From: Cynocephalus volans
Taxonomy: Eukaryota; Chordata; Mammalia; Dermoptera; Cynocephalidae
DNA length: 64,000 nucleotides
Assembly (NCBI RefSeq): GCF_027409185.1
Contig: NC_084474.1
Location: 13,075,382 to 13,139,381, forward strand
Direction of reading: 5' to 3'
Shown here: positions 31,859 through 43,770 of the stretch, in pieces
Position numbering within the stretch: position 1 is the first letter of the stretch
How the letters are laid out: every line of letters begins with the position of its first letter
Translations under genes and position numbers: made by a program
The notes under the pieces: generated by a model
Database searches by the model: none
The model's input: the letters and a program-made list of their open reading frames with translations, nothing else
What the model was told of the DNA's origin: nothing

Positions 31859-34800
31859 GTTAGCGTTCCGGGGGCTCCTCACGCCCGAGTTCGCTTTGGG
31901 CACCCGCTGGGTTCGTGCGGGACGTGAATGGCGGTCCCCAGGAGGGAGGCCTCGCTGCTCCCAGCGCGCGTGCGTGTGCTGTGAGCCCACCGACTTTGTC
32001 TTTGTTCCGTTGTCAGGATCTGACGGGGCATCGGGCAGGAGGGTCTCTTCTTTCTACGTTTCCCCGCCCCTTGTCTTCCCTAAGCACCGAGTTATATGCT
32101 GTTTTGGCACAGAAGCCAGTCTCGAAAGTTTTATTTCTTGAAAAAAAGAGGCCAAGAGCAGTATTCTCCTATATAGAGAAAGCATTTCCCTAGGATCCCT
32201 GCTGGGGGGTTGCAGCTCACAGCGTGCTCACAAGAGCTCATTTTCCTGGTCCTGCCGCGTCCACCAGGCCCTTTGCTAACTGGCTCTGGGTAGACAGACG
32301 TTTGGATGCAGCTGCAGGCGTTGGTGGGAATAACCACACACCTTTTAAAGATTTCTTTAGTTATGTAGTAAGACTAGCCTGTCTGTCTTTAGCTAGAACG
32401 TAGGTTCAATAAGGTTATTGGGCACACCCCCCCACTCCCGCGTTTGGTATTTCCAGTTATTTTGTATACGTTATTGATGGCTAAGAAAATGCTTGATGGT
32501 GATCTCTTTCAAGCCTGGGAGGTTGTTGAATTGATTCAATCCAAGTTATAAAATTACTATATGGAAAGAACACAAGTTGCTCACGTAAGGACCACAATTC
32601 TGGTTTCTTCTAGGTTCCCAGTCTCCAGGCAGTGATCCTGAGTTCTCGAGCTGTGGTGGCAGCAGGAAGGGAACCATTTAAACCAGGAAATTATGACATC
32701 CAAAAGTACTTGCTTCCTGCTAGATTACCGGGGATCTCTCATCGTGTGTACCCCAAGGGAAATGCTAGATCAGAAAGCAGAAAGAGTAAGTCACTTACAA
32801 ATATATACCTTTTATTTTAACCCTGAGATTTTTTTTTTTTTGCCTGAGCAACAACAAAAATCCATGCTTAAGTAACCAGTTTCTTTCATTGCAGAAGAGA
32901 AAATATGAGAGGACTAAAAACATTCTAAACTGATATTGGTTATATTTATTGTTGGAAAGAGTAATAGAGATTATCTGATAATTTTGGACTTTTCCAAATC
33001 AGTCAATGATATATCTGTTTAAATTGATGAAGTATGATTTGGGTTTTTTTTGGTATAAAATGCCTAGTTAAAAATGAAAATGCCAACATTTCTTGCTTTG
33101 GAGAGGAATTCTATGGGAGTGGTGTAAGTGGCATTTCTGGTAGTTGCAGAGTTTTCTCTAAATAGTACCATACAGCATTTATATCTGAGCTCAGCTGGTT
33201 AGCGGAGTGACTGTATTTTCTCAAATCTATACTATATGCTTTACTTTCTGACGTTATTCCTGTAAAAATCAGAGGTCTTTAGATCCACTTTTTACTTCTC
33301 AAAGGCTCATGAATCCACTTCATGATGGTTAACAATAACCTAGGTTGATAATTCCTTAGGATCTGCTGCTCAGTGTGACATTATCCTTGGTTAGGGGATG
33401 AAGAGGACCTCTTGAAGCCCAAGGGCATGGGATAGACTGTATTTCCCTACACAGGCATAGCTAATCTCATTCATTATGTTCAATATTTCCAGAGAAAGTA
33501 GCTCTGTGGTAAAGTACTGATTACCATTTATACTTAAATTTTAATTTTCATTCTCTTTAAACATGGAATAACATGCATTCTAAATAGTCTTAGTCCCCTA
33601 CTTATTGCCAATGTGGGTGAAACTCATCTGTTATTGTTGCCATTTAATTGTTTCATGGATATACTCAATAGATAATTATGAATGCTCCAATTTTGTAGGT
33701 ATTAGGCTGCCAAATATATGTTATGCCTGTGGCAGTACTTTTGTGTGTGATAGAGTTTGTTTGCTTTGATTTTTGATGACTTCAGAGAATGAGGGCTTTG
33801 TTAAGTTTTGCTTCAAAAAATTAAGTGTGAGATATTTTCATTTACAATTTTGGTAAAAGTATATCAAAAATAAGAAAAAGTATTTCTAGGTTTATTCTCT
33901 GAAATGTTAAAGTTGTTTACTTGATGGCAAGCATGTGCAAATCTATACAGACTACTAATAGGAATTTAATAAGCAGGAGTGCCAATGCTAATGCTAAAGA
34001 TGCATGTTAAAAAGATAACTAATATTCAGATTTATTTATAGGTTTGTTATCTTTTGCGCCCTTTTATACAAAGTGAATGCTAAATTAATAATTGTTATTT
34101 AATTAATGCGGTCTTAAATAAATTCTAAAAGTGTTTTTGCTTTCATAAAGCTATAGATGTCTCTCTTGGATATGCACAGATAGGAAAATGAGTAATGAAT
34201 ACCACCATAAATTGTTACTTATGTTGTTTGAATAGGTGAGCAATACTTGGTTAGACTCCATTTCAGTACTGGTAAACAAAGTAAAACAAAACATAAAAAA
34301 ACTTCATTTTTGCTAGAATCCATAACAATTTCTCCTTTATACATTTGCTATTAAAATTACTTTATTAAACTTGTTGAAATTAAAATTCTGTGAATCTCCT
34401 CATTGAAGTAGAATTATAGGCCTCTTTTTAAAAGTGGTTTGAAAAAATGTATCAGATATTATAGTTAGTTTTCTCAAATAACCATTGATTACATAGAGCT
34501 CAGAAACATCAATAACATTTTACCATGAAATACAGAATATATGGTATTTTTTATACTAATGCTTTTCCTTTTTTTCTTCTTTCTTTGCTGCCTCTTCCAC
34601 TGGATATTTGTAACCTCTCCACCTTCTACATTGTATTTTGATGTGGGCATCTTTTACTTTCAAAATCTTGAAAGTGAGCACACATATGCCTTCAAGCCCA
34701 AGGTCTCAGATTTATTCTGTTTCTTCTGACAAAACACATAATGATTTCTATTCAGACTATTCTTTTGTTCCTGAAAATTACTTGGCCTTAGAAAAAAGTG

Positions 34801-37800
34801 ATTCTCAGAATTTATCAATATATCCTTGTGAAGATGATGTTGAGAAATCGATTATTTTCAATGAAGATGGCACTATGACAGTTGAGATGAAAGTTCGATT
34901 CAAGATAAAAGAGGAAACAATAAAATGGACAACTACTGTTAATAGAGCTGGTCTTTCTAATAATGATGAAAAGAGTGGGACAAGCATTTTTCCAGGAAGA
35001 ACAGAGGACCGATCATCTGGTTTAAAGCTTGCAGCATGTTCATTGTCTGAGGATGTCTCACCTCTGGAGAAAGGCCGTGATCAAGAGGGCCATCTGGCAG
35101 AGGAGACAAACACTCAAATGACAGATCGAGAGGCTGAAACTGGCAGTTCTGCTAGTTGGGAGAATGCTGTTGTGGACACAGATATTGTCCAGGGAACTGA
35201 AGATGGAGTGAAGCATCGTTTTTACAGGCCTCCTACACCTGGACCAAGGAGAGTGAGAAAAAAGAAATCTATGATAGGAAGTGTGACCTTAGTATCTGGA
35301 ACTGAGGTTCAAGAGAAAATGATTGGACAGTTTGCCTATAGTGAAGAAAGGGAAGGTAGGGAAAACAAATCTGAGTATCACATGTTCAGACATTCTTGCA
35401 GTAAAATGTCATCAGTATCTAACAAGCCAGTACTTGTTCAGATCAATAACAGTGAGCAGATGGAGTCATCTTTAGAAAGAAAAAAGGAAAGCAGACTGCT
35501 CAAGTCAAGTGCAGTAAGTGCTGGTGTTATAGAAATTACAAGTCAGAAGATGTTAGAAATGTCCCATAATAATGGCTTGCCATCAACTATATCAGAGCAC
35601 TCAATTGTGGAGGAAGATATGGTTGATAGTGTAATATCAGACAACAAAACCGGTACCAAAAACGTCAGAACTTATGATGACATCAATGATAGGTTCAGTT
35701 CTATTTCAGCAGATGCAACTCACTCTTCAGGTGACAACTCTGGAACTGACAAAAGTATTTCTGAGGCACCAGCTTCTGTAGGATCCTCTGTTGTCACCAC
35801 AAGAATTGACAGACTAATTAATGAATTTGCTCAGTGTGGTTTAACAAAACTTCCAGAAAACAAAAAGAAGATTTTGTCCTCTGTTGCCAGCAAAAAGAAG
35901 AAGAAGTTTCACCAGCAAGTGATAAATTTGAAGTATCAGGATGGGGATATTGCAACCAAAGGAATTCCCAGTAAGAGTGAGAGAATAAGCACAGGAAGTA
36001 GAATTGCCCAGGAAACCATATTGCAAGATTCACACAGTCCCCTTAAAGGAGTGATGTTTTGTGAGGAAGACCTCCATACAAGTGATATGGTAATAGAATC
36101 AAATCATGTTTGTTCCAAAAGTAATTTCAATCCCACAGTTTCTAAGAATTTCCATAGAAATAAATTAAATACTATTCAAAATCCTAAGGCTCATGGACTT
36201 TTAGCCAAAAGAAAATCCAGACCACTAAAGAAAGTAAGCTTAGGAGGACCTAAAAAAAGAGAAATTGGCCAAGGAGATAAAGTGTTACTCCACAATGAAT
36301 CTAAATATTACAAAAGTACTTTTGAAAATCAAAGTTTATTTCGTGTGTTTAATGTCCTTGAGCAAAACCCCAAAGCTTTTTGTAGACCACAGTCTGAAGC
36401 AGAAATGGCATCTGGGTCTTTGAGAGGAATGGCAAAGAAGAGTTTAGTTTCAAAAGTTAATGATTCGCACATAACTTTAAAAAGCCAGAAAAAACAAAAA
36501 GGAGATAAATTGAAATCAGGGGCTCTTGTAAGTAAGCAATATGCTACATCCAGCGCAAGTTCCTTAGCTTCTATGAAAAAAGCTGATTTTCCTGAGGATA
36601 TGGCCCATCATTCAATTCAAAATTATATACAGAGATGGTTACAGAACATAAGTCCATATCCAACTTTAAAACCTAGAAAATCAGCTCCAATATGCAAAAA
36701 TGAAAGGAATGTGGTGAGTTGTAACAATAGTGGTTTTCCAGGAAATAAAGTCCATAGAAGTTCTGGAAAAAGAAATAATTTTGTTATGGACAGTAATAAG
36801 CACATAACTGAAAATGCCAGTTTGACAGGAGATAATCTGTGTAAAGAGGTAGGTCAATCTCTTATTGCCAAAGGTAATTGTGAAGAACTTAACAAAAACC
36901 TCTGTGAGAGCCAGGTTGGATCTCTGAATGATGCTTACTTGATTTCTCTGCATGAATATTGTAATTTGTCACAGTCAGCTACTAATGTTTATAATTCTCA
37001 AAGTCACCTATCTGCTGAAAAGTCAGGACCAGAGGTAAGCCTTGTTTACCAAGAAATAAACCTAGCTACAAAAGGGCAAAGTGTAGAGGCTGCCATTCAA
37101 GTAGATCTTATGGAAGAGGACACTCCAAAAGACCACTTACCACTCCTGTTCCTTCGCCAGTTACAAGCTTCAGCTGCTGGTATTCACAAGACTCAAAATG
37201 GAGTTATTCAAATGCCAGGTTCACTTGCAGATGTTTCCTTCCCTTCTGCAATATATAATTCATCCACCAATCTCCTTCTAGCTTGGCTCCTGGTGCTAAA
37301 CCTAAAGGGAAGTATGAATAGCTTCTGTCAAGGTGATACTTATAAGACTACCAATAGATCTTCAGAAACACTTGCATTGTTGGAGGTTCTAAAGCACATT
37401 GCCATCACAGAGGAAGCTGATGACCTGAAAGCTGCTGTTGCTGGTTTAGTGGAGTCAACCACAAATCGCTTTGGACTCAGTGAGAAAGAACAAGATATGA
37501 TTCCAATAGGTCTTTCTGAAAATTGTTCCACAGCTGACATCCAGAGAGCTCCTAAGTGCAATGAAAGTGAAAGAACTCAGAAAATCTGTTTGGATAGATG
37601 CTGCTCTTCCAGTGAGGTCTGTGCCCCTGAAGTCTGTGTTTCAGAGGTGACTTCGTCTTCATGGGAGATGTGCACTATGAATAAGACTTATCCTCCAAAC
37701 GAGGCTTGTAACACAGGTGATGCTTTTCTTCCCAGTAGTGGTTGTTCCATGAATCAGACCTCCACGAATAAGGTTTGTTTCCCAGGAGAGATTTGTTTAC

Positions 37801-40361
37801 TTACTGATGCCATGTCTTCCCATCAGGCTTGTACTCAAAATGAGAACCATGTCTATGAGGAAGCTTGCCCAGTTGATGAGACCTACATTCCTACAAAAGC
37901 CTGCAATACCATTGATTTTTTAAATTCTGAAGAAAACACATGTACTGATGACTTGGAATTAACTGAAGAGTTAGAAAGAGTTGATAAAGTTCAGAAAGAC
38001 CTAAATATTTTGACTGACCCTGGGCATAAAAATGGCTTTGATACCTTGGTGTCACATCAAAATGTCAGTAATTTAACCCCCTGTGGTCTTTTCCTAGATG
38101 AAATTGAATCAGAATTTGGTAAGAAATGTAGTTCTCTAGATGAATTTAAAAATTGTTCACTAAAGAAATTTCAGGATAAAAACACATACACATCCTTTGA
38201 TAAGGATGAATCAAGGACTTCTGAAGAACCAGGCTCATTAACCAACAGTATGACATCAAGTGAAAGAAATAACATTTCAGAATTGGAATCTTTTGAAGAA
38301 TTAGAAAACCAGGACACTGATATCTTTGATACAAAGGTAAATGCAGGAGAGCAAGCCACTGAAGAATCAGTCCAAAAAGAGTTAGAGGCTAGTAAAAATT
38401 TGGAATTGATAGATGACTCTGGTAGGAACATTATAAAAGAAGAAAGAAGGAATGGTGTAATTTGTGAGACAGTCAGTAGAAGGCTGGCAACACCACCATC
38501 TTTAGTTTTTTGCTATGATTCTAAGCAAAATACTGAAAGGGAGATTAATGAAGGAGAAACTAAGACGAGACTAAAAACGATGGTGGAAAGCATGGAAATT
38601 AGAAGTTATTCGGAGCCCTCTCCTGATTTTAAAAAATGTTTCAAAAGTCCAGTGACTTCTGATTGGTCAGACTATAGACCAGACAGTGAGAGCGAGCAGC
38701 TATATAAAACATCCAGTGATGGCACCAATGACAGTGGTGAGATTGCGCTAGAGAAAGAATACAATAGAGGATTTGTTAAAAGGGCAATAGAAAAACTTTA
38801 TGCTAAAACAGAGATTGCTAAATCATCTTTTTTTCCTGGGTCCGCACACAGATCTCAGGTTTGTCCTTACAAGTCTATGGAATTTCAGTGTGCTAGGAAA
38901 GCAGGTATTTATGGTTCTGAAGGTCATTCATTTGACTCTTCTGAACAGGTATCTAGTAGTTCACCTGTGTTGCAGGAATTCCAGGAGGAAAGACAAGAGA
39001 AATGTGATGTTAATGGTGTGAGGGACAGTTATCACGGGGACAACATTGTAGAACAAGGTACAAAACAAAACAGTCATAACAGAATCCTTAGGGACACAAA
39101 GGAGGGAGTACTGATTGACAAAGGCAAGTGGCTCCTGAAAGAAAATCATTTGCTAAGGGTTTCCTTTCCTGAAAATCCTGGCATGTGTGGCAATGCAGAC
39201 ACCACATCAGTGGATACTCTACTTGATAATAACAGTAATGAGGTACCATATTCACATTTTGGAAATTTGGCTCCAGACCCGACCATGGCTGAACTATCCT
39301 CTTCGGAACTGGAGGAACTGACTCAGCCCCTTGAACTGAAATGCAGTTATTTTAACATGCCTCATGGTAGTGACTCTGAGCCTTTTCGTGAGGATTTACT
39401 AGATGTTCAAAATAAAACCTGTGTCAAGGAAAGAATACTAAATCACCAGACAGAGGAGAAGGGTAATTATCGGTCAGAAAGAGTTTGCACATCTGTCACT
39501 CATGCCTTTACGTCTACTGGTAACAAAGTCCACCCTGTCTCTGATGATGCTATTAAAAACCAACCATTGCCTGCCAATAATATGATTCATGGTACACTTC
39601 AGGAAGGTGACTCTTTGGATAAACTCTATGCTATTTGTGGTCAACACTGCCCAATACTAACTGTTATTATCCAGCCTGTAAATGAGGAAGACCGAGGATT
39701 TGCATATCGTAAAGATTCTGATATTGAAAATTCCTTGGGTTTCCATTTATGGATGAAAATACACCCGTATTTACTACAGTCAAGGAAAAACATGTTCAGG
39801 GATAAGAACAATAAAGCAAGTATGAAAAAAGAATTTAATGATAATGCCATTGGCAATACATTTGATAGGCTTTATTTCAGTAACACATTTGACTTGAATA
39901 AAAGAAGAAAACCAAAAAGAATTAACTTCTTGGACTTAGAGGAAGAAAATAATTTAAACAAATGTCAATCATATTTAAAGAAAAGGGTTTGTGTGCATTT
40001 CTTGCACACATTGTTAGTTGTGGGTGGTGTGAGTTCAAATACACAAGACCCCAGCAGCTTGACAAATAAAATCTTTAAAGCAGTTGATGAGAATAATAAC
40101 TTATTAAATAACAGATTCCAGAGCTCAAGAACAAATCTCAACCAAGCAGTAAGAGAAAATATCAACTTTCATGTCTCCTATGGTATGCTTAGTCAAGCCT
40201 GTCTATTAGATATTTGCCAAGTTGAGACATCCATAAATATTAACCACAGAAATATATTAGAAATACTTTATATTTTTGATGGTGAAAATCTTTTCATTTG
40301 GGAAGAGGAAAACCAATTAAATTTAACTGATCTTGAAAGCAATAATGAACAAGATTTATAA
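31229..40361 (+). CDS. RP1: RP1, oxygen-regulated protein 1 (join of three coding exons)
   Basis: RP1 is a microtubule-associated protein of the photoreceptor axoneme, needed for orderly stacking of outer-segment discs; in humans its truncations cause retinitis pigmentosa. The coding join is 31229-31858, 32614-32785 and 34675-40361, 6489 nt, giving 2162 residues against 2156 in human. Two DCX domains (about 36-118 and 159-238) start with K/R-x-S-F-Y-K-S-G-D and L-V-V-F-K-N-G-D signatures. They are followed by a long, mostly disordered Ser/Glu/Lys-rich region with a conserved [17 protein letters not shown] block (645-661), a Lys run (about 674-679), a Cys-periodic stretch (about 1238-1346) and conserved C-terminal blocks (about 1806-1840 and 1915-1971). 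The ORF is intact. The start ATG has A at -3 and lies 12 nt inside exon 2. Assignment is certain; the splice junctions are read from sequence. Confidence 0.97.
31859..32613 (+). other. RP1: RP1 intron 2
   Basis: A 755-nt GT-AG intron. Its first part stays CpG-rich (about 31860-32060) and reads through in frame for 22 codons to a stop at 31925, so intron retention would truncate the protein inside DCX2. A GC-poor remainder follows; no repeat is recognised. Confidence 0.9.
32614..32785 (+). other. RP1: RP1 exon 3 (end of DCX2)
   Basis: 172 nt, acceptor tggtttcttctag and donor aaag a|gtaagt. It completes DCX2 ([11 protein letters not shown] through [13 protein letters not shown]) and a short basic tail ending at SESRK. 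It ends after the first base of a codon (phase 1), the same phase known for the human exon 3 boundary. This phase also matches the downstream PLAT exon at 58290. Confidence 0.95.
32786..34674 (+). other. RP1: RP1 intron 3
   Basis: An 1889-nt GT-AG intron. It is AT-rich, with no repeat I can name. The pyrimidine tract (34560-34630) lies some 45-110 nt before the acceptor; the immediate acceptor 'caaaatcttgaaag' is poor, which may favour skipping of exon 4. Confidence 0.85.
34675..40361 (+). other. RP1: RP1 exon 4 (giant last coding exon)
   Basis: 5687 nt of uninterrupted reading frame, starting tg|agc aca cat (first codon shared with exon 3, ATG = Met where human has Ile) and ending with TAA at 40359-40361 after [10 protein letters not shown]. 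It encodes residues about 268-2162. The open frame extends 37 nt upstream into the intron, which is not coding. Composition is rich in Ser, Glu, Lys and Asn and mostly low in predicted order. No frameshift or premature stop was seen. Confidence 0.96.
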
Positions 40362-40745
40362 TTTCAATATCAGCACAGCCTTTCTCCATCAATACATTTT
40401 TTCCCCCATAACAGGATGAAGAACGGGATGGATATGGACTAGGTGACCTCTAAGAATTTCCCATTTCTTTAAAATGAACTTACCCATGGATAAACTGATG
40501 ACTTTCATCATTCCTCTGTTGTCCATTTTTCCAACAATTATAGACTCAGCTTCTGTTTGTTATTTTGGGTTTCTGTGTGGTTTTATCCTGAATTTATATG
40601 ATTTCCTGATCTATGAGTGTTTGCTTAAGACATCAAAAATGTTCAAAGGACAAGAATTATATTTTATTTCTTTTTTTATGTTGTCAGCTTGGTGTAGAAT
40701 ATATATTGAATGTATTGATGAATAAATAGAATCAACATAACCGTT
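40362..40745 (+). other. RP1: RP1 3' UTR with polyadenylation signal
   Basis: An AATAAA lies at 40721-40726 ('gatgaataaatagaa'), so cleavage is expected at about 40740-40750. This gives a 3' UTR of about 380 nt, similar in scale to that of human RP1. No nearer canonical signal precedes it. A MIR-like 'ggactaggtgacctctaag' occurs at about 40436. Confidence 0.7.
40721..40726 (+). terminator. RP1: Polyadenylation signal of canonical RP1
   Basis: Canonical AATAAA, the first one downstream of the RP1 stop codon, followed by T-rich sequence from about 40755. Confidence 0.65.
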
Positions 40746-41715
40746 AAGTACTCCATTTATTAATTTTATCTACTGGTTTGATAAAAGGTGCGATTGTAAG
40801 ATTTCCACAACAGTTTCATAGTTTCTTGTGCCAACTGTGTTGAATCCAGTTCCCTCAGAGCATCTCTTTAATGAAGCTGCGAGTGTTCCCATGGGTCAAG
40901 ATTTGCTGTTTTCTCATGGTTAGGAAAATGTGTTCCACCACTAAGCTGCCTCTATAGTACTTTCTTAAAAAATTTATGATCTTTTGAACATTAGTAAAAT
41001 GTCTAGAAATCCAAAGAGGTCAGAAGAAAAAAAAGGGTAAAAATTAAAGCGTGGTCTGTGAAGGAAAATTAGAGGAGCTGAAATGATTTAACTTAGAAAA
41101 GAAAAAAGAATGGTGACTTTAAAATTCTCTTCAAATTGAAAAAGAATTGCTGTGAAGAACTTGACATATTTCTTTTATGTTCGCCTACATTAATAAAACA
41201 CTAGTTAGATATAAATGAAAACATTTTTGTCTAAAGGATAAATAGATTAGACTGTCACTCGTAAATTTTGACTAATTGAGGTATATTTTTTGGGAATTAA
41301 CCAGGAAACCTTTTAAGATCCCTTCTATTGCATGGCTATATGATGGTATGGAAACAAGTCTTATAAAACTTGGAAATTTATGTCTCTTGTCTAGAACTGA
41401 CTCAAAGTGGAGTGATTAATATTCCTGGAACCACACATGGAGGTGCTGACATAACAAATTTGGCATTGTGGAGTAGAGGTTATTAGTTACATAAAGAATA
41501 ACTTTGGTTTCAGTTTAACATGAGTCATAAGTCTATAAAAAATTATGAATTGCTACTAACTTCACCAGCTGAAGACTACCTCTACACAGAGTATGCTTTT
41601 GGATGCCTTCTAATCAAAGTGTGGAAGTTCTAATGTTATATAAACCTCTGTAGTGAGCAATCAGAAATTGCAGTGAAATAAAAGGGCACAAATTTTGGAG
41701 AAATAATAGGAGAGA
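40746..41715. other. Unassigned sequence downstream of RP1
   Basis: AT-rich, no ORF and no repeat family recognised. Confidence 0.4.
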
Positions 41716-41719
41716 ATTA

Positions 41720-41940
41720 ACATTAATTTTGTGCTTATTGTATACTTGGGACTTTTGGCAGACTTACAGGCTTATTATATTAATCTTTCCTTATAAAGAC
41801 ACTGTGAGTTTGGCTTTATTACTCACCCTCCCCCTTTCTTTATATAGATAAGAACTTAGGAGCAGGGTGGTAAAGTACTTCATTACTGGTATATAGTAGG
41901 TATCACGTCAAGATTTGTACTTGGTCCTTTGTGCTTTAAA
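41720..41940 (-). repeat. MIR SINE, antisense
   Basis: 'ttttgtgcttattgtatacttggg', 'attatattaatctttccttataaagacactgtgag', 'aacttaggagcagggtggtaaagtac' follow the antisense MIR order. Confidence 0.55.
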
Positions 41941-43295
41941 AATGGTCATCTTTTTACTACATCTTTATTACTATTTTTATGTGAGGAAGATGGGGTAAAA
42001 TGTTTTAAGAAAATTAACACTCATTCCCTAGTGCAGAGAGAAAAGGAAATTATTTTTCTTTTTAATTCAGAAAGAGTGTGATATTTAGATATATCAAGGA
42101 AATTTAACAACCAGGAGGTTTAGACAAATATGGCATGCAACATGTGGTTTTGGCAGTACTATAACATACAATGTCCTGGGTGGCTCAGATAATGTTGGGG
42201 GGGAAAAAACCCAAAAAACTGGAGTGACAATCATGAATTAGTAGTGCATGTTTGTATAACACACTTATTTAAAATGAGCATGAGTTGAGCATGAGCATTG
42301 AATTCTGAGATCTGGTGCCACATCTTGGTCATGTTTATATCCCAGAACTAGCTTATTACTTGGGACACATAAGCATCTAGTAAATGTGTATTGAATGGGT
42401 AAGAAATGCTTTTGAAGGGATTTATTCTTCCTTTATCTCTTACTTCAGATCTATACATATGGAAGATATGCCAAAGGATATAATTAAGTTTTTTATATCT
42501 TATGAAACAATATTTTAATCATTTTTAATGTCTGTGAAGATTTTTTTTCTTTTAAACATTCAAATGATGTTTTTATTGTCACAAGACTTGCATTAGAGGA
42601 ATGTAATGTGAAATTTAGAAGAATAAATGACGCTTCAGAGGAAATTTAAGAATGTTATACAAATCTAGTTTTTGCTTTAAAGATGAAATGCTTGAACGGC
42701 TGAGGAAAGGAGTCCAAGCCTCTTTTACTTGGGGGAATATACCTAAGTTCAGGGTCTGAGATCTCAAAGTGAAGTGGTGAAATTATTGTTTATGCCCACC
42801 AGATGGCAGCTGTGCTACGCGCGGCCAGAAGCTAAGGCACCCTCAGAAGGAGGCTTGCATGGCTAAAGGGCCTTAAGCACTGGGACAGTCTCTGGGCTGC
42901 CTGTTTCTACTTTGAGAAAAGCTGAGAGCCCAACCGTGTAAGGCATCCCCCAAGTGTTAAACCCAGAAGATGTAGCAGTGTTTAGAATTAAATTAAGTAT
43001 ATTATTAGTAGTGAGAAGTTGAAATTCAAAAAGAGAGATACGAAGGAAGGTGCCAGCTGTCAAGAAACATGAGAGTTTGATCCCAAGGAAAGCCCAATTT
43101 GAATAGGGTGGGAACCACCAAAAATCCTAACTCAAGTTGAAACTTAGGTAATGAGTCATTGACTTAGCGAGTGAGGATAAGTTTTAAATGATACTTTCAG
43201 GTATTTTACCTCAACTTTTCAGTGACACAAACATATACCCTATTTTTAAGGTTTAAACTGAATCATTGATGCCACATTCCTACACTGTGGAACTT
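41941..43295. other. Unassigned sequence with CTCF-like site
   Basis: No gene seen. The part 42660-42870 is CpG-containing ('gctacgcgcggcc') and non-repetitive, and holds the CTCF-type motif at 42796. A weak - strand ORF at 42863-43063 has no similarity I recognise. Confidence 0.4.
42796..42809 (+). promoter_or_regulatory. Strong CTCF-type motif
   Basis: CCACCAGATGGCAG fits the CTCF core (CCASYAGRKGGCRS) at every position, and is followed by a CpG-rich 'gctacgcgcggcc'. CTCF binds such sites at insulators and loop anchors. It sits 2.1 kb beyond the RP1 polyadenylation signal and between RP1 exon 4 and the PLAT exons. Confidence 0.6.
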
Positions 43296-43299
43296 ATTT

Positions 43300-43470
43300 T
43301 GTGAGTTTTCTCACCTATGAAATGGGGCCAGGACTTTAAAGTCTTTATGAGGGAACTACCTTATAAGGCTGTTGTGAGAGGATCACTAGAAAAATGCTTG
43401 TAAAGCTAGTAGTACAGAGCTTCGCATACAGTGTTGAGCGCATTCTAGCTATTTTTTTTTTTTTTTAAAA
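43300..43470 (+). repeat. MIR SINE
   Basis: 'ttttctcacctatgaaatggggccagga', 'aaggctgttgtgagaggatcac', then 'ttcgcatacagtgttgagcgcattctagctatt' and a T/A tract. Confidence 0.7.
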
Positions 43471-43589
43471 GATCATTAGTGTTAATGCCTTTGATATGCT
43501 TTTCAAAAGTTGGTGTTCTTCCAATCAAGAAGTGTTTAGCTCTACTGGGTGCTAAGATATATAACAGAAATATATTTTCAACATTTATT

Positions 43590-43770
43590 CATATGACCCT
43601 TTACAGAAGTAAAGGTGACTGATATTTTGAGCCCAGCTTAGTGTCAAATATTGTACTAGATTCTTTATGTATACTGTTTCAGTTAGTCTTCACAGTAACC
43701 CCCTCAGATGGGTAATAGTATCTTCAGTGTAGGATCACAGAAGCCAGTAAAGAAGCACTTTTACTTTATG
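43590..43770 (-). repeat. MIR SINE, antisense, degenerate
   Basis: 'gcccagcttagtgtcaaatattgtactagattctttatgtatactg' and 'agttagtcttcacagtaaccccctcagatgggta' fit antisense MIR. Confidence 0.55.

Noticed and set aside
34638..34674. Upstream ATG of the exon 4 open frame ([12 protein letters not shown])
   Set aside because: It is intron 3 read-through; the human exon boundary and the phase of exon 3 place the exon start at 34675.
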